Assembly (NCBI GenBank): GCA_964561145.1
Contig: CAZLNZ010000014.1
Location: 1 to 64,000, forward strand
DNA from: RUG14300 sp964561145
GTDB lineage: Bacteria; Bacillota; Clostridia; Christensenellales; CAG-1252
Direction of reading: 5' to 3'
DNA: 64,000 nt
The translations under genes and the position numbers were made by a program. Shown piece by piece: positions 33,442 through 42,385 of this stretch (position 1 is the stretch's first letter; every line of letters starts with the position of its first letter). A model generated the notes under the pieces. The model was not told the origin of the DNA. It saw only the letters and a list, made by a program, of their open reading frames with translations, and searched no databases.

Positions 33442-34305
33442 TTAGTTTTTATCCCTTAATTGGAGATAAATAGACTTCATTTCTTTAGCATCGATTCCTT
33501 GATTTCCGGAAGATTCGCTCACAATATATGGTGTGAGCCCTAAATCGACAATAACTTGAGCAAATGGTTCGAATTCCGGACCGAAGCTTTTATCACAATT
33601 GTTAAGATGTCTAACCTCACCCATTGAGGTATACTCAACTTTTGAAAAATGCACATGCATGTTCTTTACTTTCACATCAGGGAGGTAGGAACTTAAGGTA
33701 TCTACAACCCTTTTAAAATCATCTTTGGATTTCAAAATACCTTGCTCTCTAGCATTTACATGTCCAAAATCAATACAAGGATAAAGATTAGGAGCCAATG
33801 TGCATAGTTCAGCTATTTCTTCTACTGTACCCATTTGATTTATCTTACCCATAGTTTCGGGACAAATTAGGATATTCTCGTATTCTTTTACCGATTCGAG
33901 CTTTTCCATATACCCTTCCAAATTCCCTTTTAGAAGAAAAAAAGCAACATCACGATCAAGTTTCATCCGTGCACCGGGATGAAATACAACTCTATTGCCT
34001 CCCAATAAAAGCAATGCATTTATGCTATCAGTCAGGTACTCTTCCGTATTCTTGATTTTTTCAGGATCAGGGTTGGAAAAATTTATAAAATATGGGGCAT
34101 GTACGCTAATTTCAATATTGTTAGTCTTATATGCATCACGTATTTTAAGTGCTGTTTCATTTGAAATTCTTACACCTTTTCCAAAGGAATATTCAAAACA
34201 ATCCAGTCCTAGGCTCTTAACGTAAGAGGCAGTCTGAATCGTTGAATATTTCATTTCCTGACAAAAGCTATCATTTCCTGATGGTCCAAATTTAATCATG
34301 TTCAT
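33442..34305 (-). CDS. nfo: Endonuclease IV (AP endonuclease)
   Basis: A 287-aa TIM-barrel AP endonuclease. Seen: ISVHAPYFINFSNPDPEK, RVVFHPG, CPETMGK, CIDFGHVNAR, MHVHFSK and VSESSGNQG, supplying the His, Glu and Asp zinc ligands of the Nfo fold. It cuts the backbone 5' of abasic sites in base excision repair. It overlaps the truB-ribF stop by 14 bp. GGTGAG lies just before the first ATG; a second in-frame ATG two codons later is also possible. It is slightly divergent from the canonical Nfo, so another barrel nuclease specificity remains possible. Confidence 0.87.
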   Translation of the reverse strand: MNMIKFGPSGNDSFCQEMKYSTIQTASYVKSLGLDCFEYSFGKGVRISNETALKIRDAYKTNNIEISVHAPYFINFSNPDPEKIKNTEEYLTDSINALLLLGGNRVVFHPGARMKLDRDVAFFLLKGNLEGYMEKLESVKEYENILICPETMGKINQMGTVEEIAELCTLAPNLYPCIDFGHVNAREQGILKSKDDFKRVVDTLSSYLPDVKVKNMHVHFSKVEYTSMGEVRHLNNCDKSFGPEFEPFAQVIVDLGLTPYIVSESSGNQGIDAKEMKSIYLQLRDKN

Positions 34306-36079
34306 ATCTCACCTTTTCTGCGTCTTTGGCAATTTGTATTTTTAACTCTTCAACACTTGTGAACTCAATTGTGTTACGAAGATAGTTAACCAGTTCAATA
34401 GTTACTATTTTACCATAAACATCTTCATTAAAATCTAATATATAAGTTTCAGCATTAACATAGAAGTCATTAAAGGTTGGGTGAGTGCCCAAATTCGTAA
34501 CGCCTTTATATATTTTTTTTCCAATTCTTATTCTAGATGAATAGACACCACTCAAAGGAAGCGTATACTTACTGTTAATATTAATATTAATTGTAGGAAA
34601 ACCGATTTTTCTTCCTTCTTTTCTTCCTTCCACAACAAGACCTTTTAATGAAAAAGGTCTTCCTAGCATTCTTTTTGCACTATTTATATCACCGGCTTCA
34701 AGTAGGAGTTTGATTAATGTTGTACTAATGGAGGTACCGTCAATACATTTTTCTTTTTCGACAATCAACTTACAAGGCTTGTTCCTTAGATAATTTTCTA
34801 TGTCAAAAATTGTTCCCTTAGCATCCTTCCCAAAAGTATAGTTTTCACCAACTATGAGATAAGATATATTAATTTGCTCAAATAGTAGGTCTAAAAAAGC
34901 GTCCGGTGAAAGATTAAGAATCCTTTTTTCGGGAGCTAGGTAAAAAACTTTTTTTACTCCTTGCTTGGAAAATAGTTCAACCCTTTTATCAAAAGAATAC
35001 ATGTCCTTTCCACCACCGAAAAGTTCCTTTAAAGAGGGATAGAATGTTAGCACTGCAGGAATTGCATTCAAACGGCAAGCAGTTTTCAATATTTCCTGAT
35101 GTCCTAGGTGTACTGAATCAAAATAACCTAAACATAGTGCAATTTTTTGAGGATAAAGGAGTTTATCTAAATTCTCTACAGGTAAAACTTCCTCGGAATA
35201 CCCACATACCTTTTTCATAACTCCGTTCTCTGCGAATCCGATAGCAAAGAATCTTTCATTTCTATATAATGCATAAAGTCCAGAACCATTGAACGGAAAG
35301 GATGAGCTAATACCGATTTTATAGGCTGCTCGGTTATCTAGATCGAACTTCGGAAGCTTTTTGGCATACTCTGATAAATCTATAAAGCACTTTTCTGGTT
35401 CATCTAATATCTCCTCAAATGTATATGCACAAGATAGGTCGAATCCATCGGCATCTTTTCTTATTATGTAGCTCATATAAGCGGGAACACCAAGTCTCTC
35501 CCCTAGATCTCTTACGAAGGACCTTACATAGGTACCTCCGGAACAATATAAGTCAAAAGTAATTGTATTCCTTTCAACGGAAATCAATTGAATGTCATAT
35601 ATTTCAATTTCGGCAGGCATTAGTTGAGGTTTCTCGCCCCTTCTGATGATATCATAAGCTCTTTCACCGTTAATACTTTTAGACGAATACTCGGGAGGCA
35701 TCTGATATTGTTTTCCTATAAAAGTATTGAATACATTCTCAACTTTCTTTTTAAAATGGTCTTCTGAGCCAAAAGGTACACCTTGTATGTCAACAAACTT
35801 GGTTACCTTTCCATAAGAATCAAGAGTATCGGTAGCTATGCCAAGCACCGCTTGTGCCCTATAAACCTTTTTTGAAAACCTAAGGTAGTCAAATAGCTTT
35901 GTTGCACTTCCGACTGCAATAGGAAGAACTCCGCTTGCTCCCGGGTCCAATGTGCCCAAATGACCGATTTTCAACGTTCTATCGGTCTTAAGCGACAAAC
36001 GATTTCGCAAATACATTATCGCATCGTTGGATGTAAAAGCCGTTGGCTTTAGAAGAACAAAAAAGCCATCTTGAATCAT
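34292..36079 (-). CDS. TruB-RibF fusion: tRNA Psi55 synthase and riboflavin kinase/FAD synthase
   Basis: One uninterrupted 595-aa frame joins two enzymes usually encoded by adjacent genes. Residues 1-240 are TruB: KPTAFTSNDA, GHLGTLDPGASGVLP with catalytic Asp45, and CSGGTYVRSFVRDLGE. TruB makes pseudouridine 55 in tRNA. After a linker (about 240-305), residues 310-480 are the FMN adenylyltransferase half of RibF (ALCLGYFDSVHLGHQ, VGENYTFGKDAKG, GTSISTTLI), and residues 490-595 the riboflavin kinase half (GRKEGRKIGFPTINI, GVTNLGTHPTF). RibF makes FMN and FAD. No stop or frameshift lies between. It overlaps nrnA by 4 bp and nfo by 14 bp. Confidence 0.93.
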   Translation of the reverse strand: MIQDGFFVLLKPTAFTSNDAIMYLRNRLSLKTDRTLKIGHLGTLDPGASGVLPIAVGSATKLFDYLRFSKKVYRAQAVLGIATDTLDSYGKVTKFVDIQGVPFGSEDHFKKKVENVFNTFIGKQYQMPPEYSSKSINGERAYDIIRRGEKPQLMPAEIEIYDIQLISVERNTITFDLYCSGGTYVRSFVRDLGERLGVPAYMSYIIRKDADGFDLSCAYTFEEILDEPEKCFIDLSEYAKKLPKFDLDNRAAYKIGISSSFPFNGSGLYALYRNERFFAIGFAENGVMKKVCGYSEEVLPVENLDKLLYPQKIALCLGYFDSVHLGHQEILKTACRLNAIPAVLTFYPSLKELFGGGKDMYSFDKRVELFSKQGVKKVFYLAPEKRILNLSPDAFLDLLFEQINISYLIVGENYTFGKDAKGTIFDIENYLRNKPCKLIVEKEKCIDGTSISTTLIKLLLEAGDINSAKRMLGRPFSLKGLVVEGRKEGRKIGFPTINININSKYTLPLSGVYSSRIRIGKKIYKGVTNLGTHPTFNDFYVNAETYILDFNEDVYGKIVTIELVNYLRNTIEFTSVEELKIQIAKDAEKVRYEHD

Positions 36080-37038
36080 ATATATTTACTTACAGCAAAA
36101 ATTAGCTTATCGAGGATTATTCCTTCATCACCAACTAATAAACAGCCTGCAGCGTTATGATGACCACCACCACCAAATTCCGATGCAATACCCGCTGCAT
36201 CCACATCACCTTTAGATCTAATGCTAATCTTATATTTACGCTTTTCGCATTCGGTTATTGAAATTCCGACCTTGATGGAATCTGCTTTCAACAACTCATT
36301 GACGCCTGAGGAGGTTTGAGATAGATCACATCCGAACTTTTGTAATGTTTCCGCTGTAAAAACAAGTATTCCGAGTTCGTAATCGAAATCGTACACAGCG
36401 TTATTTATAGCATAAGAGTGCATCCTGAGTTGATTTATGGGTCTTTCAGTAATATACTTTCGTGATAATTCAGAAGGATTTGCCCCTTTATCAACTAGAA
36501 TAGATGCTACGTCAAATGAATTACTATTAACATATTCGTAAGAAAAATTTCCACAATCTGTAATCAATCCGATATACAACAAAATCGCAACATCTTTTGT
36601 AAAATATGAGGCAAAGGATTTTGATATAAGCTTAGTTACCAATTCAGCACAGCTAGAATAATTTTCCACCCAATCAAGAGTAGTAAAGGATGTTCTTGAC
36701 GAATGATGGTCGATTGATAAGCAGTTATTGTTAAAGAACCGTCCGTATTTACCAAGTCGAGAATAATCACTTACGTCCACAGAAATAGATAGGTCGTAAC
36801 TATCAAGCTTTTGGTTATTGAACTCACTTGCAAAAGGGACATCCTTAAAGCGGTCAGGTAATTCTCCGTCACACAAACAATCGCATGCCTTACCATAAAC
36901 GGAAAGCACCCGCCATAAGGCGAGCGCACTACCGACAGCATCACCATCGGGATTCACATGTGTTACTATGCAAATCCTGGATGCTTTTTCTATTCTTTTT
37001 GTAATTAAACTAATCTTATCTATCATTGGTAAAATCAT
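36076..37038 (-). CDS. nrnA: DHH-family nanoRNase/pAp phosphatase NrnA
   Basis: A 320-aa DHH phosphoesterase. Seen: THVNPDGDAVGSALAL (motif I), SVDVSDYSRLG, SIDHHSSRT (DHH motif) and the C-terminal DHHA1 domain with EFGGGGHHNAAG. It degrades short RNA oligomers and 3'-phosphoadenosine 5'-phosphate. The start is uncertain: I choose ATG at 37038, where GAGG lies 6 nt upstream, giving a 23-bp overlap with rbfA; an ATG at 37026 is also possible, and the longer frame to 37122 would overlap rbfA by 107 bp. Its position between rbfA and truB is standard. Confidence 0.92.
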   Translation of the reverse strand: MILPMIDKISLITKRIEKASRICIVTHVNPDGDAVGSALALWRVLSVYGKACDCLCDGELPDRFKDVPFASEFNNQKLDSYDLSISVDVSDYSRLGKYGRFFNNNCLSIDHHSSRTSFTTLDWVENYSSCAELVTKLISKSFASYFTKDVAILLYIGLITDCGNFSYEYVNSNSFDVASILVDKGANPSELSRKYITERPINQLRMHSYAINNAVYDFDYELGILVFTAETLQKFGCDLSQTSSGVNELLKADSIKVGISITECEKRKYKISIRSKGDVDAAGIASEFGGGGHHNAAGCLLVGDEGIILDKLIFAVSKYI

Positions 37039-37402
37039 CATCGTCCTCGAAGTAAACCATCGATTCCTTCGCTTTATTAATAAGCTTTTCCATATGGTCA
37101 GCGTATACTGCACTTTCGTCAAGAATAAAGGTAAGTGTCGGAATTAAACGCATGTTAACCAAGCTTTTTAATTCATTCCTTATAAATGCCGCTGAGTTAT
37201 TCAGAGCTTTTATACAAGGAAACTTTCCCTCGTCATTCCCATAAAAGCTTACATAAACCTTAGCAAGCTTAAGATCCTTCGTTGTATCTACACCGGTAAC
37301 GGTAACCATGTTATTTACAACTCTTGGATCTCGAATCTTGCGTTGAATTATGAAAGATATTTGCTTTGCTAATTCACTGTTAACTCTGTCGATATTTGCC
37401 AT
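37016..37402 (-). CDS. rbfA: Ribosome-binding factor A
   Basis: A 128-aa KH-type factor for late 30S maturation. Seen: an N-terminal helix (RVNSELAKQISFIIQRK), the VTVTGVDTTKDLKLAKVYVSFYG core strand region and the RLIPTLTFILDESAVYADHM segment with the conserved P-x-L-x-F pattern. An acidic tail (YFEDDDDF) closes it. It starts in the last base of the infB stop and overlaps nrnA. Length and order are as in most Firmicutes. Confidence 0.95.
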   Translation of the reverse strand: MANIDRVNSELAKQISFIIQRKIRDPRVVNNMVTVTGVDTTKDLKLAKVYVSFYGNDEGKFPCIKALNNSAAFIRNELKSLVNMRLIPTLTFILDESAVYADHMEKLINKAKESMVYFEDDDDFTNDR

Positions 37403-40119
37403 TAGTTACATTTCTCCATAATAAAGCACTCGATACTATCTCCGACCTTGATATCATTGAATTTTTCGATTCCAAGACCGCATTCGAAACCCTGGAGTAC
37501 TTCTTTTGCATCGTCTTTCATTCTCTTGAGGGATGCGATTTTTCCGGTATAGACATGTACATTATTTCTAAACAGTCTAACATCGGCGTTTCTATCAAGT
37601 TTACCATCGGTAACATAACATCCTGCAATTGTTCCTACTCCTGAAATCTTAAAGGTGTTTCTAACTTCGGCTTTGCCAATAACTACTTCACGGAACTTAG
37701 GTGCAAGCATACCATTTAGTGCAGCTTGGATTTCTTCGATAGCCTCATATATAACGCTATAGCAACGAATCTCTATCAATGATTTTGCAGATAAAGCCCT
37801 TGCATTTTGGTCAGGACGAACATTGAAAGCAATTATGATTGCACTGCAAGTTGAAGCAAGGGTTACGTCACTCTCATTAACAGCACCAACACCACTATGA
37901 ACGATATGGACTTTAACTTCATCGTTACAGAGCTTAAGAAGTTCTTGACTTAATGCTTCTACAGAACCTTGAACGTCACATTTAATTATAAGGTTAAGCT
38001 CTTTTAGCTTGCCTTCACTCATTTGACGCATAATGTCTTCAAGAGAGCTACTCTTGCTCAATCTTTCGTTACGCTCTTTAATTCTTCTCTCTTCGGCAAT
38101 AGCTTTGGCAAATTTTTCTTCTACAACTAAAATTTGATCACCGGCATTAGGAACTCCGTCGAAACCCAGTACTGCAACAGGTATAGAAGGACCGGCACTC
38201 TTAAGAAGTGCATTTTTCTCGTCATGCATTGATTTAACCTTTCCGTAAACACTACCGGCAACGATAAAATCTCCAACCTTCAATGTACCGTTTTGAACAA
38301 GAACATTTGCAACAGCTCCTACATTGTGATCTAGTCTCGCCTCAAGGATTGTTCCTCTTGCCTTTGCCTTGGGATTTGCCTTTAAGTCATACAACTCTGC
38401 TAAAAGTAATATTTGATCTAGCAAGTCCTCAACACCTTGACCTGTCTTAGCAGAAACTGGTACACAAATCGTATCTCCACCATACTCTTCGCAAACTAAG
38501 TCATACTTTAATAGATCGTTTTTAACCTTTTCAACATTTGCTCCGGATCTGTCAATTTTATTTATAGCTACTATGATGGGAACATTTGCAGCTTTAGCAT
38601 GGTTAATAGCCTCGATTGTTTGCGGCATAATCGAGTCATCGGCTGCGACTACTATTATTGCTATATCGGTAACCATTGCACCACGAGCACGCATCGTTGT
38701 GAAAGCTTCGTGTCCGGGAGTATCTATAAATGTGATTTTTTCTCCACGCAGTCTTATCGTATAAGCACCGATATGTTGCGTAATACCACCGGCTTCACCC
38801 TTTGCGACACTTGTACTTCTGATGTAGTCTAGTAATGAGGTTTTACCATGGTCGACGTGTCCCATAATGGTAACAATCGGAGCACGTTTGACTAATTGTG
38901 CAGGATCGACTTCTTCCTCATTTATTAGTTCATTAAACTTTTCCTCGTTAGTTTGCTCGACTTTAAGCTCAAGTGTGACATCAAACTCGATACAGATAAG
39001 TTCAGCCATTGAAAATTCAATCGAGTCATTTATATTTTTGAAAACTCCGTTGTTGATAAGTTTTCTTATAATTTCACCTGTGGGACGTCCGATTTTCTCT
39101 GCTAAGGTCTTGATGGGTACAGGATCGGATTCAACGATTGCATGCGTAATAACCTGTGCTTGTTGTTCGTCTGCGGACTTATTGCCCCCACGTTTCTTCG
39201 TACGTCTGGCAATTTGTGCCTCATCCATTTCACCATATAAATCACCTCTTACAATGGGACGTTTTCCGCCTTGACGCTTATCATCATAGCCCGAATTCCT
39301 TGAATCATACTTCTGCTTATTTCCCCTTCTGTCATTCTTGTGAGAGGGAACAAAAGTAGCACCTGCTTGAGGTTGAACTCTTTGAGGATTTGCACTAGGT
39401 CTAATATCAGGACGTTGACCTTGATTATTATCTTTGCGTGGTGCGCTATTGCTGTTATTAGGTCTTTGCTCTCTAGGTTTCTTCTTTTCCGGAGTAGGAG
39501 GAATAAAAATTCTGGGCTCAACTACATTCTGAGCACGGTATTTATTAATATCTCTTTCAGGCTCAACTTTCTTTTCCTTTTGTTGAGAAGATTTATCCTT
39601 CTTTTCCTTTTTATCTTGATTTAGTTTGTTTTGTTGAGGCTTTTCTTCTTTTTTTGCTTCATTTGCGGGAGCGGAAGCGTCCTTTTCTTGTTGAACAACA
39701 GCCTTTTCTTCAACTTTTGTTTCCTGTTGTTCATGCTGAATCGGATTTTGTTCGACTACAGCTTCAATTTTCTCCTCAATCGAAGGAGCTTGGACTTCGG
39801 TTGCAACCACAATTTCGGGTTCAGCCTTTATTTCCGTCTGTTCAGGTTTCTTAACTTCCTCAACAACGGACTCAACCTCAACAATCTTTTCGACGATAGG
39901 TTTTTCGGCTTCTATTTGGGCGAGTCTTGCTTCCTCGGCCCTTGCCTTTTGTTCCTCAACCAAAAACTCCCTCTTCTCCTTTACTGAAGCGAGCATGGAA
40001 TCAACAGACTTCCTTGCCTCTTTAATCTTCTGAGGAAGGGTCCTAAATCCTTTATCTAATTCGATAAGAGTTTGAATGTTTTTTACAAAGCTTTCTTTGT
40101 TAGTATTGTTATTACTCAT
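37402..40119 (-). CDS. infB: Translation initiation factor IF-2
   Basis: A 905-aa GTPase. Residues 1-300 are a low-complexity, Glu/Lys then Arg/Asn/Gln-rich extension, typical of IF-2 but of variable length. An IF2_N segment follows (SDPVPIKTLAEKIGRPTGEI). The G domain has GHVDHGKTSLLD (near residue 420), DTPGHEAF and NKIDR. Domains II-IV include CDVQGSVEAL. It places initiator tRNA on the ribosome. It overlaps rbfA by one base and follows ylxQ by 17 bp. Confidence 0.96.
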   Translation of the reverse strand: MSNNNTNKESFVKNIQTLIELDKGFRTLPQKIKEARKSVDSMLASVKEKREFLVEEQKARAEEARLAQIEAEKPIVEKIVEVESVVEEVKKPEQTEIKAEPEIVVATEVQAPSIEEKIEAVVEQNPIQHEQQETKVEEKAVVQQEKDASAPANEAKKEEKPQQNKLNQDKKEKKDKSSQQKEKKVEPERDINKYRAQNVVEPRIFIPPTPEKKKPREQRPNNSNSAPRKDNNQGQRPDIRPSANPQRVQPQAGATFVPSHKNDRRGNKQKYDSRNSGYDDKRQGGKRPIVRGDLYGEMDEAQIARRTKKRGGNKSADEQQAQVITHAIVESDPVPIKTLAEKIGRPTGEIIRKLINNGVFKNINDSIEFSMAELICIEFDVTLELKVEQTNEEKFNELINEEEVDPAQLVKRAPIVTIMGHVDHGKTSLLDYIRSTSVAKGEAGGITQHIGAYTIRLRGEKITFIDTPGHEAFTTMRARGAMVTDIAIIVVAADDSIMPQTIEAINHAKAANVPIIVAINKIDRSGANVEKVKNDLLKYDLVCEEYGGDTICVPVSAKTGQGVEDLLDQILLLAELYDLKANPKAKARGTILEARLDHNVGAVANVLVQNGTLKVGDFIVAGSVYGKVKSMHDEKNALLKSAGPSIPVAVLGFDGVPNAGDQILVVEEKFAKAIAEERRIKERNERLSKSSSLEDIMRQMSEGKLKELNLIIKCDVQGSVEALSQELLKLCNDEVKVHIVHSGVGAVNESDVTLASTCSAIIIAFNVRPDQNARALSAKSLIEIRCYSVIYEAIEEIQAALNGMLAPKFREVVIGKAEVRNTFKISGVGTIAGCYVTDGKLDRNADVRLFRNNVHVYTGKIASLKRMKDDAKEVLQGFECGLGIEKFNDIKVGDSIECFIMEKCN

Positions 40120-40136
40120 TAAAACCTCGTTATTAG

Positions 40137-40430
40137 TTATTTGTTATGTGCAATTATTGCAGTAGCAAGATTCTTTTCACAGATGCCAACGCATTTGCAG
40201 CCAAGCTTATTTGTTACCGTGAACAGCTCTTCCTCTGTTGCCTCAAGAATAGGTATATTTTCGAGTTCTGCTTTGGATGCTATTCTTTTAAAAGTTGTTC
40301 TATTGATCGGTGCGATTACAATCAAATAAACTTTTTTTCTAGTGCTTATTAACGAATCGCCTCCGATAATAATGTTACCCGAACGAATAGCAAAACCGAA
40401 GTAGGATTTACACTTATTATCTGTTTTCAT
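40137..40430 (-). CDS. ylxQ: L7Ae-family ribosomal protein-like YlxQ
   Basis: A 97-aa protein of the L7Ae/L30e/S12e RNA-binding fold. Seen: FGFAIRSGNIIIGGDSL, VYLIVIAPINRTTFKRIASKAE and LFTVTNKLGCKCVGICEKNLA. It sits between the RnpM gene (14-bp overlap) and infB, the position of YlxQ in the nusA-infB operon. YlxQ binds kink-turn-like RNA; its physiological role is not settled. Length is normal for the family. Confidence 0.88.
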   Translation of the reverse strand: MKTDNKCKSYFGFAIRSGNIIIGGDSLISTRKKVYLIVIAPINRTTFKRIASKAELENIPILEATEEELFTVTNKLGCKCVGICEKNLATAIIAHNK

Positions 40431-40668
40431 ACTCGCTCAATTTATCGTATACTTCTTTTGGTACAGAATGCTTGAAAGATCGATCAAGAGCTTTGAACTT
40501 TTTTGCCTTCCCTATACAATCTCCGTGAAGACATATATAACAGCTTCTTCCAAAAGTCTTGTTATCGGGATCTAAAATATAAGACCCGTCATTAGAATAA
40601 AGTATTCTCAAAAGTTCCGACTTGTCTTTTTTTGACTTACAAACGGAACATAATCTCACATTTATCAT
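40417..40668 (-). CDS. rnpM: RNase P modulator RnpM (YlxR, DUF448)
   Basis: An 83-aa YlxR protein. It starts VRLCSVCKSKKDKSELLRILY, has the GRSCYICLHGDCIGKAKK segment, and ends KALDRSFKHSVPKE, the ordered pattern of DUF448. Two Cys pairs are present. Family members bind the RNase P RNA and modulate it. It shares one base with the nusA stop and overlaps ylxQ by 14 bp, so translation is coupled in this operon. Confidence 0.9.
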   Translation of the reverse strand: MINVRLCSVCKSKKDKSELLRILYSNDGSYILDPDNKTFGRSCYICLHGDCIGKAKKFKALDRSFKHSVPKEVYDKLSEYENR

Positions 40669-41747
40669 TAAATATCGTCAACGATGTCGTCGTTCTCGGG
40701 AAGACCTGCCAATGAGCTTAAAGGTTTTACATCGATTTTCCAATCTGTAAGCTTAGCAGCGAGTCTTGCATTTTGTCCGTCTCTACCGATTGCAAGAGAC
40801 AAAGCTTCATCCTTAACGTAAACTCTAGCAGATACTTGGTCATCATTAACTTGAACCATTGCAGCTTTTGCCGGGCTAATTGCGTTAGAAATATACTCAA
40901 GGGGATTATAGGAGAATTCAATAACGTCTATTCTCTCTCCGTTCAACTCTCTGACAATTACATTGATACGGCTTCCCTTAGGACCAATGCAAGAGCCGAC
41001 AGCGTCAACCTGAGGATCATTGCTGATAACGGCAATCTTTGTGCGGAATCCGGGTTCTCTAACGATTTTTTTGATTGTTATAATGCCGGACTTAATCTCG
41101 GGAACTTCGTTTTCGAACAAGCGACGAACAAAACCTTGATGCGAACGTGATACAACAACTTGTGTTCCTCTCTGGGAGACTCTAAGTTTCTTTACATATA
41201 CCTTGATAATATCACCGACATTGTACTTTTCATTTCTTATTTGGTCGCTTGGAACCATAACACCTTCCATTTGTGTTGACATAATCTCAACGTAAACGGT
41301 ATCATTCTCGATTCTTCTGACGATTGCGGAAAGTATTTCACCTTCTTTGTCATTCATTTCTTCGATTACTTGCTCTTTCTTCGCATCATTCAAGCGTTGT
41401 ACTACAACTTGCTTTGCGTTTTGTGCAGCAATTCTTGAAAAAAGCTTGGGAGAAATCTCATTAAGTACAAGGTCACCGACCTTATAGCTACGTTTAATCT
41501 TCTTAGCCTCCTCTAAACTAATTTCAGAATCAGGGTCCTCAACTTCCTCAACTACTGTTTGATAGGTGTAAACCATAATCTTACTTTTTTCAGGATAGAG
41601 ATAAATCTTAACAGGACGATAAACTTCTGTTTCCTTCTTATAAGCTATAGCAAGACCCTCTTCCAAACTTGAAATGAAGGTTTGAGCATCGATTCCAATT
41701 TCTTTTTCAAGCGTCTCTAATGCCGCAAAAAACTCTTTATTAATCAT
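40668..41747 (-). CDS. nusA: Transcription factor NusA
   Basis: A 359-aa NusA of the short Gram-positive type. Residues 1-125 are the RNA-polymerase-binding N-domain. An S1 domain follows (DKEGEILSAIVRRIENDTVYVEI), and two KH domains lie at about 205-340 with VDAVGSCIGPKGSRINVI and LAIGRDGQNARLAAKLTDWKI. It controls pausing, termination and antitermination. GGAGGAATT precedes the ATG. The two acidic repeats of E. coli NusA are absent, as usual in Firmicutes. Confidence 0.96.
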   Translation of the reverse strand: MINKEFFAALETLEKEIGIDAQTFISSLEEGLAIAYKKETEVYRPVKIYLYPEKSKIMVYTYQTVVEEVEDPDSEISLEEAKKIKRSYKVGDLVLNEISPKLFSRIAAQNAKQVVVQRLNDAKKEQVIEEMNDKEGEILSAIVRRIENDTVYVEIMSTQMEGVMVPSDQIRNEKYNVGDIIKVYVKKLRVSQRGTQVVVSRSHQGFVRRLFENEVPEIKSGIITIKKIVREPGFRTKIAVISNDPQVDAVGSCIGPKGSRINVIVRELNGERIDVIEFSYNPLEYISNAISPAKAAMVQVNDDQVSARVYVKDEALSLAIGRDGQNARLAAKLTDWKIDVKPLSSLAGLPENDDIVDDI

Positions 41748-41791
41748 AATTCCTCCAAAGCGTAAGTGCTTAAAATATTTTAGTTAGATAA

Positions 41792-42256
41792 TCAAAACTC
41801 TATAACAGGTTTAATTATCGATATTGCTTTTCTATCAAAGGTTTGTTCTTGACCTTTTATTTCGATGGTAACATCGGATTCTGTCCATGTTTTTAAAATA
41901 CCTTCGATTTTCTTTTTACCATTAACAGGTGCATAGAAATTAATCTCAATTTTGGTACCCTGTTTCTTGATGAAATCTCTTTCCGTTTTCAACGGACGAT
42001 CAAGCCCCGGAGAACTCACATTAAGGTTATAAGTCAAACCTGAGGTAATATCGTCACGATCAAGGACCTCTTCCAAAGCTTTGCTTGCAATCTCGCAGTC
42101 ATCAAGACTAATACCGCCCTCTTTATCTGTGTCAATATAGAAAATCAGGGTCTGTTGACCAAAAAGCTTTTTGTACTCCACCTCAACAAGCTCATAACCG
42201 AGCGGAGGAAGAACGCTTAGGCCGATTTGTTCCGCTTTATTTCTAACATCTGCCAT
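41792..42256 (-). CDS. rimP: Ribosome maturation factor RimP
   Basis: A 154-aa 30S assembly factor. Seen: GYELVEVEYKK, LIFYIDTDKEGGISLDDCE, and LNVSSPGLDRPLKTERDF, the family signature, then a C-terminal Sm-like barrel. I start at 42256 because GGAGG lies 5 nt upstream; the frame stays open for 37 more codons into the leader but has no such site. It begins the operon rimP-nusA-rnpM-ylxQ-infB and has its own promoter (42339-42367) and two leader hairpins. Confidence 0.95.
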   Translation of the reverse strand: MADVRNKAEQIGLSVLPPLGYELVEVEYKKLFGQQTLIFYIDTDKEGGISLDDCEIASKALEEVLDRDDITSGLTYNLNVSSPGLDRPLKTERDFIKKQGTKIEINFYAPVNGKKKIEGILKTWTESDVTIEIKGQEQTFDRKAISIIKPVIEF

Positions 42257-42275
42257 ATAGACCTCCTTATAAAGA

Positions 42276-42320
42276 AAGTGAGCACAAGTGCTCACTTCGA
42301 AAATGAATGCTTGCACATTC
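42276..42320 (-). promoter_or_regulatory. Two leader hairpins upstream of rimP
   Basis: In the minus-strand leader, GAATG/CATTC pair around a 6-nt loop (42305-42320), then AAGTGAGCA/TGCTCACTT pair around 4 nt (42276-42297), a perfect 9-bp stem ending 5 nt before the GGAGG region. They could modulate translation or be sites for an RNA-binding protein. Confidence 0.45.
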
Positions 42321-42338
42321 AAAACTAAGTCTATATAT

Positions 42339-42367
42339 AATATAATACATAAATGAATATTTTGCAA
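42339..42367 (-). promoter_or_regulatory. rimP operon promoter
   Basis: Minus strand: TTGCAA (42367-42362), 17 nt, TATATT (42344-42339). The leader is about 75 nt and contains the two hairpins. Confidence 0.6.
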
Positions 42368-42385
42368 TTACTTTTGCAAAAGTTT

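Noticed and set aside
39631..39987. Plus-strand frame rich in Phe/Leu opposite infB
   Set aside because: Antisense image of the Glu/Lys-rich IF-2 N-terminus.
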